Shown piece by piece: positions 1 through 42,886 of a stretch of DNA of 64,000 nucleotides. The notes under the pieces were generated by a model. It made no database searches and had not been told where the DNA came from. It was given only the letters and a program-made list of their open reading frames with translations. This DNA is from Myripristis murdjan (lineage: Eukaryota; Chordata; Actinopteri; Holocentriformes; Holocentridae). The translations under genes and the position numbers were made by a program. How positions within the stretch are numbered: position 1 is the stretch's first letter; each line of letters starts with the position of its first letter. Location of the stretch: the NCBI RefSeq assembly GCF_902150065.1, contig NC_043994.1, forward strand, positions 19,710,913-19,774,912. The letters run 5' to 3'.

Positions 1-214
1 GTCTATGTGCTGATTCGGAGGCTTTTCCACCCTGCCAAGTATGCATTTCTGAGGAAAACACTTTTGAAGCAAATACACAGTTAAAATTATAAATATTTGG
101 CTGTCCATGTGGTTCAGTTGACTGAGACATGTATGAGTGCAGCTGCAAACGCATGTTGTCAAGTCCTTCCTGGGTCTTTGTTGCATTTCTTAACCCCTTC
201 TTGTCTCAAAGTGA

Positions 215-541
<327 letters not shown>

Positions 542-815
542 TGCTTTGAAAGGAAATAAGTGATCAGAGGCTAATTCTCAAGACAAAATTTGGCAGCTAT
601 TTTCTATATTTATGTGGCACTGTATGTACAGTATGTACATTTCAGAGTGCACAGAGTAGCAGCTGATGGGCATCACTATTTAACAGTGTTTTCAGAATGG
701 GTATTTATTGTGAGTATATCAACATTTAAATACCCATTGTGTATTATATGTACTGTATATAAGATTTTTTTTTCCTTTTCAACCGTAAGTTAATAAACCG
801 CTTATTTATGAAATT
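542..815 (+). other. plau: plau 3' untranslated region with poly(A) signal
   Basis: The stretch after the plau stop is AT-rich and has no coding potential. A canonical AATAAA lies at 792-797, about 250 nt after the stop, so cleavage is expected near 810-820. A second AATAAA-like site (caataaatgg) follows near 871. Confidence 0.55.
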
Positions 816-819
816 ATTT

Positions 820-2600
820 CTAAACCTCTCAACGTGTTGAAAGCTGGCCTTAGCGTTGAGAAATACTTTGCAATAAATGGTAATAGCATAATGATATTAA
901 ATTAAAAAATACCTGTTTTCATTTCACCCTCAAAATATTCATTCTCTCTCTCCCTGTAGTAACTCATGCACAAATGTATGCACACATGGACACTTGAAGT
1001 TCACATTCCTGTTTCTCATCTTTTTTTTTCTTCTTGCGTAAATATTTTAGAAGATTAAAGCATATGCAGCAGCTGTTAGCCGACATAACTGTGTGCCAAT
1101 ACCAGTGTGGTGAAAAACATTTCCAGTCATTCAAACTTGCGAGTGAAAGAAAAGAGAGAAATGGTTATGATTTCTATACACATAACTTTTTTTGCTGATC
1201 TGCAGTTGTTGAGTTTTGTTCCCCTCCCAACATCCCTAAAAAGCAGAAAACTGACAGTGAGTCATCCTGCTGCAACAACAGAATGCTGATGCTTTTATTC
1301 AGATGAATCAGAGATGGAAATTCTGAATATGAAACAAGAAGAAGACAATTTTGTCCACAGAATAAAGTAACAGCGGCACAAGAACATGGTCCTCCAGTGG
1401 ATTACAAAAGTAACAATAAAAAAAAAACAAAAAACCTTTCTTCAGAGTATGGGCTACATGGTTAAAAATACACCACCGCATATTGAGGGAAACTGCCTTC
1501 CTCAGGGTATCTTGACACATAACGGTACCTTCCTCACCTTTCTCAGGCTTTTTTAATTTTTTAATCCAGTCTAGTGCCTAGTTCTTGATTTTCTGTGCCA
1601 CCATCACTTTTAGCTTTACCCTGTGGACACATTTTGTCTTCTGTTTTTCTGCTGTACTCTCTTTCCAAGTATCAGTTGTTTGGTGGACCCTATTTTTCCC
1701 TATTTTGGAAATTCTATCTAATTAATTAATTGTGGTTTGGATTCTTTATGCATAATGACTCTACATTATCTTTAAAACTTAGCATCCGCTTTAAAACAGG
1801 ACCAGGGAACATGGACCAGCTGGGTTCGTCCATATGACCATGTGCACTATGTATCCGCCAATACATTGTTGTTCTTGATGTTTCGTGAAAATATTCCTCT
1901 GCCAAACACTAGAGGGAGCTCTTGTGTGAAATTAATTGACCACTGCCTCCATAGCCTCCACCATACCAGAAGGTGCAGAAAGTACTTGTGTAAACAACAG
2001 TCAGGTACAGATGAAGCCAGTGGCTCCACATCTGAGGACAGTTGTAGGTTCAAATGCTTAGTGCAGAATAGAATAGAATAGAATAGAATACTGATCATTT
2101 CCCTTCAAATAAGGCAAAAGTCCAGATTTTCAACTTATAATTAGGCTCTGTGTCCACAGTCTTGTGTGAGATTGCACTATAATCAAATTCTTCCTCGGAG
2201 TTGTGAATATATCTGTTGGTATGCCAGGCTGACACCTCAGGATAAAGTGACGGCAAGGTGTTAGGGAGCCCCTACAGGCACAACAACCCTTCTCCTGTTA
2301 CCAGCTAGGACAAACAGACCACCCAGTGAGGACGCAGAAACATCCACACACTGAATAAACGTGATTGCCCCAAAAAACACACACAAACAGACTGAATAAC
2401 TAAGTAACCAATAAGCTGTCTGTCAGAAATGCAACAATTCCCTGCACACAAACAAGCATCACACACCATCGCTGCCAACCAGGAAAGCAAAATAGCAGGA
2501 AGCAACACATGACTAGAATGATTAAGCGCATTTTTAAAACCTGGCACCAACATAGACACTTATAACAAACCACTAAGGTCTGTCCTCTATCTATCCTCAT
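820..2600. other. Intergenic DNA, no gene seen
   Basis: Between the plau poly(A) site and the first transposon I see only short chance reading frames. The one recognisable item is a short (AGAAT)n run near 2066-2090. Confidence 0.5.
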
Positions 2601-2617
2601 TTTGTTACATGTAAATA

Positions 2618-3430
2618 TACAGTACACTTCACAGGTGTGCCTTATCAGGGTTAATTAGTGGAATTTCTTGCCTTATCAATGGGGTTGGGACCATCAGTTG
2701 TGTTGTGCAGAAGTCAGGTTACTACACAGCTGATCTGAGCTGCTGTTAACTTGCGATTTCTGGGGCTGGTGACTCGGATGAACTTGTCCTCAGAAGCAGA
2801 GGTGACTCTTGGTCTTCCTTTCCTGGGTCGGTCCTCATGTGTGCCAGTTTCGTTGTAGCGCTTGATGGTTTTTGCGACTCCACTTGGGGACACATTCAAA
2901 GTTTTTGCACTTTTCCGGACAGACTGACCTTCATTTCTTAAAGTAATGATGGCCACTCGTTTTTCTTTAGTTAGGTTCTTGCCATAATATGAATTTTAAC
3001 AGTTGCCCAATAGGGCTGTCGGCTGTGTAGTAACCTGACTTCTGCACAACACAACTGATGATCCCAACCCCATTGATAAAGCAAGAAATTCCACTAATTA
3101 ACCCTGATAAGGCACACCTGTGAAGTGAAAACCATTTCAGGTGACTACCTCTTGAAGCTCATCGAGAGAATGCCAAGAGTGTGCAAAGCTCATCGAGAGA
3201 ATGCCAAGAGTGTGCAAAGCAGTAATCAGAGCAAAGGGTGGTTATTTTGAAGAAACTAGAATATAAAACATGTTTTCATTTATTTCACCTTTTTTGTTAA
3301 GTACATAACTCCACATGTGTTCATTCATAGTTTTGATTCCTTCAGTGAGAATCTACAATGTAAATAGTCATGAAAATAAAGAAAACGCATTGAATGAGAA
3401 GGTGTGTCCAAACTTTTGGCCTGTACTGTA
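2618..3430 (-). mobile_element. Rearranged fold-back Tc1-like transposon fragment
   Basis: A defective Tc1/mariner copy bounded by TACAGTA (2618-2624) and TACTGTA (3424-3430). On the minus strand, 2956-2714 encodes only the N-terminal DNA-binding part of a Tc1 transposase: MAIITLRNEGQSVRKSAKTL followed by a paired-like helix-turn-helix and a GRPR hinge. The DDE catalytic domain is missing. Two arms of about 106 bp (2625-2730 and 3022-3127) are near-perfect inverted copies, so one end has been replaced by an inverted duplicate of the other. A 31-bp tandem duplication lies at 3155-3216. It cannot move on its own. Confidence 0.85.
3155..3216. repeat. 31-bp perfect tandem duplication inside the Tc1 remnant
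   Basis: A 31-bp unit starting AAGCTCATCGAGAGAATGCC occurs twice in a row (3155-3185 and 3186-3216) with no mismatch seen. The single unit belongs to the subterminal region of this Tc1 family, so the duplication is private to this copy or a recent ancestor. Confidence 0.85.
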
Positions 3431-4676
3431 CTTTAAAGAGTAACTAAATCAGTCATGTGTAAGTGCAGACAAGCGTTCCCATGTGTGGAACTGGGGATGC
3501 AAATCAACAGAGCACGGTTTCTAATGGTCCTTAAATGTCATATGTGAGTAAAATTAGAAGTACTAAATACTGAATGTGTGATGAGTCAAGGAACTTTGCA
3601 TCCATTAATCAGTCACTACTGTTTAAATACCATTTCTATCCAGTTGCCACAAGGGCATTTCGTTCAGCTCTGAAAAACCAGGCTACTGCATGAGTGTGTC
3701 TGTCTAAGGAAGCTGTGAGCCACTGGGCCAAACATCCATCCCTTTGCCTGCGGTAAATTTATCTGGAAATCCTGATGTGCTGTGGTTCTCCCACAGCTTC
3801 CACCTGGAGCTGAAACTAACAAGGTGGTTGCCGAGCTGAGTTGGTTTGGGCTGATTCTGTCCAAAAGGAGTATAAAGACGGAAATCTGGCATTTCTTTCT
3901 AACATGAATTTCAGACTATTTTTGCTTTTTGTGAGCAAATCAATTAACCAACTGACCCTGTCCATCAGATAGCACCTACAGAGGCAACCTGCTCCTCCAG
4001 CAGCCAAAAGGAGTCCATGCAGTCAGAGCATCCAGGTCATAAGAAACAAATATAAAGCACAAAGTAAAATAAAGTGGGCAATTTTATCATCTACCATCTA
4101 TGAGAAAGTTCAAGAATCTGGCCATATGTTCATACCATGAGATACTGCGTTATCACATTATCATCTTTCTGTCTGCAGCAATACTTCCTGATCTAGCTCT
4201 TTGTGGCTTGTGAGGAGGAAATAGAGACCGAGTGAGAGAGTTCAGGCTGGGTCATCAATTAACCACAGTCTTTGTTCATCAGTGCAGTAGATGGGGTTTA
4301 ATGCTGTTTGGAGAAGGCAAGGCAGGTCTGCTAGGTTTATTGGAACTGTTGCTGATAACTCTCACAGTGCACTCATTTTCTACTAATATAAACACTTATC
4401 ATTCAAGTGACTGTCAGTTTTGGCTCTGAAAACAGTGTTTGCACGCTGAGACACAAGTGTTTCTCCTTGAATTTTTGTAATCACTGGTGTTTGTCAGACA
4501 TTTGAGTTCTGTCCCAGTTTTGGCTGTGCAGGCTATAGTACTATTTTATACAACTTTATGAGTAAAAACATCAATTCTTTGGCTGAATGTCTATGTATTT
4601 GCTTGTTGGTTGAGTTTCTTTAACCTTATGCTTTATCTAGCAGTGGTGCCCCCCATCTTCAAATATAATATACATA
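3431..4676. other. Intergenic DNA, no gene seen
   Basis: AT-rich sequence between two Tc1 elements with only short chance open frames on both strands. I recognise no exon, RNA gene or repeat family here. Confidence 0.45.
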
Positions 4677-5913
4677 CACTATATTACCAAAAGTATTCGC
4701 TCACCCATTCAAATGATCAGAATCAGGTGTCCTAATCACTTGGCCTGGCCACAGGTGTATAAAATCAAGCACTCAGGCATGCAGACTGTGAAACAAGACA
4801 TTTGTGAAAGAATGGGCCGCTCTCAGGAGCTCAGTGAATTCCAGCGTGGAACTGTCATAGGATGCCACCTGTGCAACAAATCCAGTCGTGAAATTTCCTC
4901 GCTCCTAAATATTCCACAGTCAACTGTCAGCTCTATTATAACAAAATGGAAGCGTTTGGGAACAACAGCAACTCAGCCACGAAGTGGTAGGCCACGTAAA
5001 GTGACGGAGAGGGGTCAGCGGATGCTGAAGCGCATAGTGCAAAGAGGTCGCCGACTTTCTGCACAGTCAGTTGCTACAGAGCTACAAACTTCATGTGACC
5101 TTCAGATTAGCCCAAGTACAGTACGCAGAGAACTTCATGGAATGGGTTTCCATGGCCGAGCAGCTGCAGCCAAGCCACACATCACCAAGTGCAATGCAAA
5201 GCGTCGGATGCAATGGTGTAAAGCACGCCGCCACTGGCCTCTAGAGCAGTGGAGACACGTTCTCTGGAGTGATGAATCACGCTTTTCCATCTGGCAATCT
5301 GATGGACGAGTCTGGGTTTGGAGGTTGCCAGGAGAACGGTACATTTCAGACTGCATTGTGCCGACTGTGAAATTTGGTGGAGGAGGAATTACGGTGTGGG
5401 GTTGTTTTTCAGGAGCTGGACTTGGCCCCTTAGTTCCAGTGAAAGGAACTTTGAATGCTTCAGGATACCAAAACATTTTGGACAATTCCATGCTCCCAAC
5501 CTTGTGGGAACAGTTTGGAGCGGGCCCCTTCCTCTTCCAACATGACTGTGCACCAGTGCACAAAGCAAGGTCCATAAAGACATGGATGACAGAGTCTGGT
5601 GTGGATGAACTTGACTGGCCTGCACAGAGTCCTGACCTGAACCCGATAGAACCCCTTTGGGATGAATTAGAGCGGAGACTGAGAGCCAGGCCTTCTCGAC
5701 CAACATCAGTGTGTGACCTCACCAATGCGCTTTTGGAAGAATGGTCAAAAATTCCTATAAACACTCTCCTCAACCTTGTGGACAGTCTTCCCAGAAGAGT
5801 TGAAGCTGTAATAGCTGCAAAAGGTGGACCGACATCATATTGAACTCTATGGGTTAGGAATGGGATGGCACTTCAGTTCATAGTATGAGTAAAGGCAGGT
5901 GAGCGAATACTTA
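4677..5913 (+). mobile_element. Tc1/mariner transposon with open transposase and decayed right end
   Basis: The left terminal repeat starts after a TA dinucleotide at 4675-4676 with CACTATATTACCAAAAGTAT and continues with TCGCTCACC. At the right end only the inner part is kept in inverted form (ggtgagcgaatactt, 5899-5913). The expected outer complement of the left terminus is not recognisable. Between them lies a single uninterrupted transposase frame. The element sits in the plau-vcl intergenic region in the same orientation as vcl. An open frame implies recent insertion, but the decayed right end argues against present mobility of this copy. Confidence 0.9.
4812..5843 (+). CDS. Tc1-family DD34E transposase, full-length open frame
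   Basis: A 343-aa frame beginning [13 protein letters not shown], the usual start and length for fish Tc1 transposases; the frame stays open upstream to an ATG at 4713. In order it shows an N-terminal helix-turn-helix (about residues 5-55), a GRPRK AT-hook-like hinge, a second helix-turn-helix, and a DDE/D RNase H-like catalytic domain. The catalytic residues are the D of WSDESRF, the D of [10 protein letters not shown] and the E of LNPIEPLW; the last two are separated by 34 residues, the Tc1 DD34E signature. A glycine-rich patch ([10 protein letters not shown]) sits between them. The family excises and inserts DNA at TA sites. Whether it is expressed cannot be told from sequence. Confidence 0.92.
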   Translation: MGRSQELSEFQRGTVIGCHLCNKSSREISSLLNIPQSTVSSIITKWKRLGTTATQPRSGRPRKVTERGQRMLKRIVQRGRRLSAQSVATELQTSCDLQISPSTVRRELHGMGFHGRAAAAKPHITKCNAKRRMQWCKARRHWPLEQWRHVLWSDESRFSIWQSDGRVWVWRLPGERYISDCIVPTVKFGGGGITVWGCFSGAGLGPLVPVKGTLNASGYQNILDNSMLPTLWEQFGAGPFLFQHDCAPVHKARSIKTWMTESGVDELDWPAQSPDLNPIEPLWDELERRLRARPSRPTSVCDLTNALLEEWSKIPINTLLNLVDSLPRRVEAVIAAKGGPTSY

Positions 5914-6854
5914 AGGAAACTGCTAAAAAATACAAGAATACAAGAGCACAGAGTACAGCCTTCCATTTTTACAGTGATGTTGCCTCATACATAATCTTTA
6001 CTTTTTTATGAGAGAAAAATCCTGACTCCAGAGTGTGATAATTCCACTTTTTCTAGTGTAGTTTCAGTTGATACAGTAATTTTCAAGAAACAATATCTTT
6101 GCGGATAATACGTTAGATTACATGTAAACACTTCAAGGAGAGCTAGATGATTTGTACAAGTGAAATTCTCTGACCCAACAGGCAGATTTTGTCATTTGTT
6201 TTTTTGAAAAAAAGTAGAATTTGAGACTCAGTGATGGATTAAATGACCTGTTAGAATGTTTACTTCTCTGAAGTGTACAAATATGCATTTTGGCAAGGCA
6301 CAGTCTATTCTTTCTAAACATGGTTCTGCTGCAGCGTCTTTTGGTAAGCCCAGTGTCACATCTTGTCCGAGGGCTGATAATTCCAAGTAGAGCCTCTATG
6401 AGAAGCAACGGGTGTTTATATTTTCGTGGCTCCAGTGACTCACACCTATTTGTCTAATACCCCATACCTCTCCAAACACCCACGCCCCTCACAAAAAAAA
6501 AAAAAGAAACATGCCAAAGCAACGCTACACACCAGCGCTCCAATCACAGCAAACAATCAATCAACACAAACAGATACAACGTGAACAGGAACGAGGACAA
6601 GCTGTGGACGAAGCAAGCAGGCTGAGAATCAACCGTGTACAGTCCAGCCGGTCATCACGTCATTATTGAAAGCATACTTCAGAACCACTCTAAACAACCC
6701 GCAGCAATGGCTTCCATCAAAGTGTGTTTAGACAAGTCCACATATACAGATAGCTCACAGCGTTGCTACTGGACTCTGTCACAGTTCATCCTACCCACAC
6801 CAGCTACGCACACGTAGGCCAGTTTACTTTATTGCTCCTTTACGCTGCCACTAC

Positions 6855-6864
6855 CCATATATGG
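6855..6864. promoter_or_regulatory. Perfect CArG box (SRF site) about 1.8 kb upstream of the vcl start codon
   Basis: CCATATATGG fits the SRF consensus CC(A/T)6GG exactly and is embedded in a longer palindrome, cccatatatggg. Vinculin is an established SRF/MRTF target in other vertebrates, so this is a reasonable enhancer or distal-promoter candidate. Occupancy is inferred, not shown. Confidence 0.5.
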
Positions 6865-7301
6865 GATGGAGATGCACTGAGATTGAGTCTCACTCCTCTT
6901 TATGGACAATTCCTGAAGAGAGGCTGCTAAGACACCGTACCCAATCTGGTGCTGGAGAGAGGAGAGAGAGGGAATGAGGACAGTGACAATGAAGATAACA
7001 CTGATGGAGTTTTACATGTTTATGTTTTGGTAGGATTTATTGCAACTCACCATGGTCACAACATTTAGTAGAGGAAATCTGAACATGAGATAACAGCAAA
7101 GGATTTTTTTTAGGCTCACTGTAGTATTGTTGATTCCCGGGTGTCTTTATGGGTGAGGACTTTACGCCCCTCAACCTCCTCCCCATGCCATTTGACCTCA
7201 GCAGCAGAATCTCTCCGAACTGGGTGGACCAGAGAGTCTAGTCCCTCTGGGTTGAGATAGCAGCCTCTTGTCCACACCCACACTTAGGGCACACACATGC
7301 A

Positions 7302-7302
<1 letters not shown>

Positions 7303-7334
<32 letters not shown>
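7303..7334. repeat. (AC)n microsatellite
   Basis: About 16 uninterrupted AC units in the intergenic region upstream of vcl. Chance reading frames across it encode only repeated Thr-His or Cys-Val and are not genes. Confidence 0.95.
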
Positions 7335-7339
<5 letters not shown>

Positions 7340-8219
7340 GGGGTCTCTGAGCTGGAGAGCATTTTGGTAAGTGCTGGGGCTCTGGGGTATAAATACCGCT
7401 CTTTTATTTTGCTGCTTGGGGTCTCCAGTTTCCCCCTGCATAGATTCTGACCTGAGCAGTAAGGAGAACCCCTCCACCAGTCACACACAAACATACACAC
7501 ACACACACACACACACTTGCATGCACAGAGAGAGAGAGAGAGCAAGAGGGAACCAGATTGCCAGCCATATGCTATGGGCTAAATCACTCAGTATTTACAA
7601 AGACATTTCCCTCTATTGCATTTATTTGGAAACAGGTTGTTTCACTTCAACTTTATAATGTCAAGTGAGGCCTGTGAGATGAATGTAAAACCAACAAGAC
7701 GGCAGCTGATCGAGGGTCCTCAGTTCTTCCCTGTCAAATCCAGCAGGCAAGAGCAGAAACAGGCCGTGGGTGCGGTCTTGAGATCTGTCTGCTGGAGTGC
7801 TTCTGAAGCCTTCTTCCTCTAAGCTGTAGCGAGCAGCAAGCTGAATCCTTGGTCTTAATTTAGACCCTGACATTGAGGCCTGGAGACATGAACTCCTGAC
7901 CCACCTTTTAATGAACATAGATCATATGACAAGATGCAGGTTTGAAGCTGTATAAAAACACACCAATGCCACCAACACCGTTTTCTTCAGCATTTATGAC
8001 CAGAGCTCCTGCTCTCACCTCATAGTCTTGAGGCTGACCTTTTTAGCTCACAGTGGCAAAATATAGCTGGCCCTTATTGAGTATTTCCACAACAATGTTT
8101 ACTACCATCCCTTGGTGCCCCCCTTCTAAAAAAATCCCTCACCCCTTTTCTATACGTTAAAATCTCAGTCTCTTATCATTAAGTTGCCCCAACACTTTCC
8201 TTACTGGGGCCATTGAAAT

Positions 8220-39389
<31,170 letters not shown>

Positions 39390-41175
39390 ACAAACCTGGC
39401 TGCTGAAATTAGTCACACTCTCAACCTGGCACCGACTATACACACACACACACACACTTCCAGTCCAGATAGCACACAATAATCCCTGTTATGGATATCA
39501 TACAAGTGAACATACACACTTCTTCAAATAGGAAAGTTCACCCAGTGCAGGTGATTTGTATCCCTCCTCCACTCTGGTTTGGGTGTGTGTTACCAGGAAC
39601 TATAATTGACAGCGCCAGGCCGCAGGTTTGAATTAACCTGCTGGGGTGAATTCAGCTTTGCTCTGCAGTCTTTTACCTGTAACTATGGTGTCATGTTGGC
39701 TAACCGGAGACAGTTTTTAATATATATTTTTGGTATGTTGGGTTACAAGAGTTTATCCAAATCCCAGGTATATATTTTTTGCATGAGAAGTTTTTCTATT
39801 TTTTAAAGGCGAATTACGACATTAAGATATTAACTCTCAGAGGACTTTTACTTTTGGTTCCGTTTTATCAGAGTTTCTTATTGTCTATTGTAAATATTTA
39901 TTTGTTTTATGGACAATACTCAGCTATGAGCTTTATTCACTGATTTCGACATGAGAGTGCGGAGCCTCGCCGGGGCTGATTGCACACACACTCTCCTCTC
40001 TTCATGTTTACTTTAAGTGATAACACTGTTCTTAATTGAAGATCTGCAAAGTGAAAAGTGACTGTTGTCAGGTGATGTTTTTACTTGAAGAGTTTTATGA
40101 CTCTTGAGCTCATGTTACCCTTCCAAAACCTGTTGTAAGCCCCAAAAAATGAATGGCTGTAATAATAAAAAGGCATGACTGACAAGATATTTTGGAGATA
40201 TGAGGTTTTCACCCGACAGCAGCCTTGATTATGTGAGGGTTGAACTCAAGGTCCGTTTAAATGAATGTCATCCAAGTGTGCTTTCAGTTCTTTATTGTTT
40301 TCGTTTACTTTTATTTAAACTTTCACAATGAACAATGCCAAAGGATTTGTTTTACATTGTTGTAAGCTACGTGAAGTTGTTTTTTTGTTGTTGTTGTTGT
40401 TGTTGTTGTTTTTCATTTAACACTCTTAAAACCCAGGTTAATGTAAGCCGAGAGAACAAGAAAGAAAGAGCTTTTGGTTGAAAGAGCCTGGAGTGCTTCT
40501 TGAGAACTTTTTTTTTTTTTTTTTAGCAAAAACATTGAATGTTTTTTTTGTTTTTCTGCTGTCATTTTTTTAAATGAAGTGCTTAATTTCTGCAAGAGCT
40601 CTGTGGCTCTGTGACAGTTGAACTGTTTACTGTAGGACTTTTACATACATTATCAAAACCAATGATTTTGGACAGCCTCCAAACAGCCCTTTGTCTAGAC
40701 CCCTCTGTGTATGTCTATGAATGTGTGTTTGTGTGTGTGCGCGTGTGTGTGCGTATGTGAGCCCTCTTGTCTCATTTGTTCACACTGAGGAGAGATTTAC
40801 TAGATTACTCCAGTGGTTTGTGAATAATATGATATTTTTGTGTGATATCTATCATAGCTGTCAATCTAGTATTTAAATCTGAGTCAGGCAACTATTTGAC
40901 AGGAGTGTTTTTGTCAGTAGCAGGTAGGAAACACATCTGAGACATTTTGCCAACACCTAAATGCCAGTTTATGGTTTCACGACTGCTTATAATTCGACTT
41001 TTCATGCAAGCAGTTCAGAGCTAGTTGTTTTTTTGTTTTTTTTTTAAATTATTATAATTATTTTCTTATGCTGTTAATTGATTCCATCTCCTAAATGCAA
41101 TTCATCAAAGGTGAATAGATATTTTTATGTTGGCTGGGCAAATATTAGTATAACTGTTACATGGAGAATCTGTAT

Positions 41176-41230
<55 letters not shown>

Positions 41231-41515
41231 AAACCTCTTCACTTAATGAAACAGTATTAGTGGGCTGTCACAATGATGGTTAGGGGACAGAGCTCTGGCT
41301 ACAGCAGCACTGAATGTTTGTTTACTGCAATTTATATTATGGCCTACTGAGCATGTAGCAGTCGCTGACCCCCCGTCTGATGGATGGGGTGCAGTGATGT
41401 GTGTGTGCGTGTGTGTGTGTAATGTTTCACACTGAATGTACTAAGATAGCTTATAGCCCTGCCAACACATCTGCTGTGCCTTGGAGTAATAAAGGACATT
41501 AATGAAGGAAGTGGA
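39390..41515 (+). other. vcl: vcl 3' untranslated region
   Basis: About 2.1 kb of AT-rich noncoding sequence. Candidate poly(A) signals are AATAAA at 40164-40169 and AATAAA at 41488-41493. The second is followed by a GT-rich stretch and gives a length like that of other vinculin mRNAs. A (GT)n tract lies inside it. Confidence 0.5.
41182..41229. repeat. (GT)n microsatellite
   Basis: About 24 GT units, probably inside the vcl 3' untranslated region. Confidence 0.95.
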
Positions 41516-41554
41516 CTGGAGTCTTGTCATTTTCCAACACACACAATGAAAATA

Positions 41555-41835
41555 ATCTCAATTTAACAATTTTTTTTAAAGTCATTTTGTCTCAATCTCA
41601 ATAAAAAATAATCTTGTTTTTCTTTAAAAATCTGCTAGTGGGATGAAATAATCCTACCTCTTTCCAATGCTAATCAACTTGAGTTCAAAATTTTCTTAGA
41701 ATGAGCATCACTTTCTTGATACTAGTAAGCTGATCTGCCTTTTTCGTGCTTTGTATCCATGTATTTATTGCCACACAAATTCCTGTGCATTGGAAACAAA
41801 CAGGATTATCTCACCCCACTGGTGCTGGTATTAAG
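41555..41835. mobile_element. MITE copy D (fragment), ACACTGCAAAAA family
   Basis: Same orientation as copy A. Shared blocks are tttccaatgctaatcaactt, ttcttgatactagtaagctg and gcattggaaacaaac. Both termini are lost. It lies between the convergent vcl and ap3m1 3' ends. Confidence 0.65.
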
Positions 41836-42886
41836 AAAACATCAGTGTTGTGAAAAATAACCACACATAGACAAGTCATTTTAAAGCTTTATAAGATCTC
41901 TAATATGCTGAAATACAGGTTCAACTTGAAACAGGAGCTTTAAGTAGTTAAACTTTTCCCACATGGACAAGTGATTGTGCAAATGCTGTGCTGAGTAGAG
42001 GTTGCATTCCAGATTAAGTGAGGACCTTGGGATTTTCTGCATGCATTCTTTTTGCACAACTCTAACCTAGAGTGTGCAGATATATCCTTTTAGGGACAAA
42101 CTGGCTTAGGGTCTCTAATATGTGTCCGATAGATAGATACTTCCCTCCACTGTGATGAGTAGTGTCTGTATATGGCACTTTGACGTACCTGACAATCCTC
42201 AAGGCCACATTAAACTTTAAGTGTGCAAAAATACCTGCATTGAAGACAGTGGCTGCAGCTACTCAGAAAATACTTAAGACATCAAATTCTTCAAAAATAA
42301 ACTTCATATGTATAAAACGGGCTACGTTATGCCACGATATGTAGAAAAGTTTGCAAAAAACACACTTCTAAGGCTGGTCGCGCTAGAGCGAGATGTGAGT
42401 TGAGATTTTACAGGCGTGCTTGCGTAGTGAGGTGCAAGAAGGTGTGTTGGTGTGCTTGCTGATAGTGCAGGCAGCGAGCGAGCGTGAGTGTCCCTTTTGA
42501 GGCCGTGATATTTTGATATTCCCCCTCTGACAACACTCTGGTGTTTGAAGAAAAGCAAAGCAAAGAAAAATTACAAACATATTGTCCAAAACAAGGAGGA
42601 ATGATCTATACAATGCGGCACATTAAAACTCAATATAAACTGATAGCGCTTCATTAAGTTCACATATTGATTATTAAGGCTTCCCTTTACAGGCCAGAAA
42701 TACCGTCCAGTCATGTCTAATGCTATACACATAATAAATAAGTAACCGTTAGACAATGCAAAATCTTTCATTAATAACAGTGAGGTGGAGGATATGAAAG
42801 GCTTATTGAATTGACACTGAAGGGCCGATGACTCTGCCCCCTTATTTGGCACATTGGATTGTTGACCTTTGGCCTGTCACAGTCGT
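41836..42886. other. Region between vcl and ap3m1, including the ap3m1 3' untranslated region
   Basis: The ap3m1 transcript must end in this stretch on the minus strand, but I see no confident minus-strand AATAAA. It contains one copy of a 20-bp repeat (42189-42208), a CpG-richer patch near 42380-42500 and a CArG-like CCTTATTTGG near 42839. No further gene is seen. Confidence 0.4.

Larger units (their letters stand above)
5914..8200. other. Intergenic DNA upstream of vcl
   Basis: No coding exon is recognised. The stretch contains a CArG box, two (AC)n microsatellites (7303-7334 and near 7490-7516) and a TATA-like GTATAAATACC near 7387-7397. It probably contains distal vcl regulatory DNA, but only the CArG box is a strong match. 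Confidence 0.45.

Noticed and set aside
5135-5773. 212-codon open frame antisense to the Tc1 transposase
   Set aside because: It is a shadow of the transposase frame on the opposite strand and resembles no protein family.
7198-7545. Open frames full of Cys-Val or Thr-His
   Set aside because: They translate (AC/GT)n microsatellites; the same applies to frames near 19637, 23901, 24121, 24324 and 33348.
42838-42847. CArG-like CCTTATTTGG near the ap3m1 stop
   Set aside because: Fits the consensus but lies in 3' untranslated DNA between convergent genes with no promoter nearby; probably chance.
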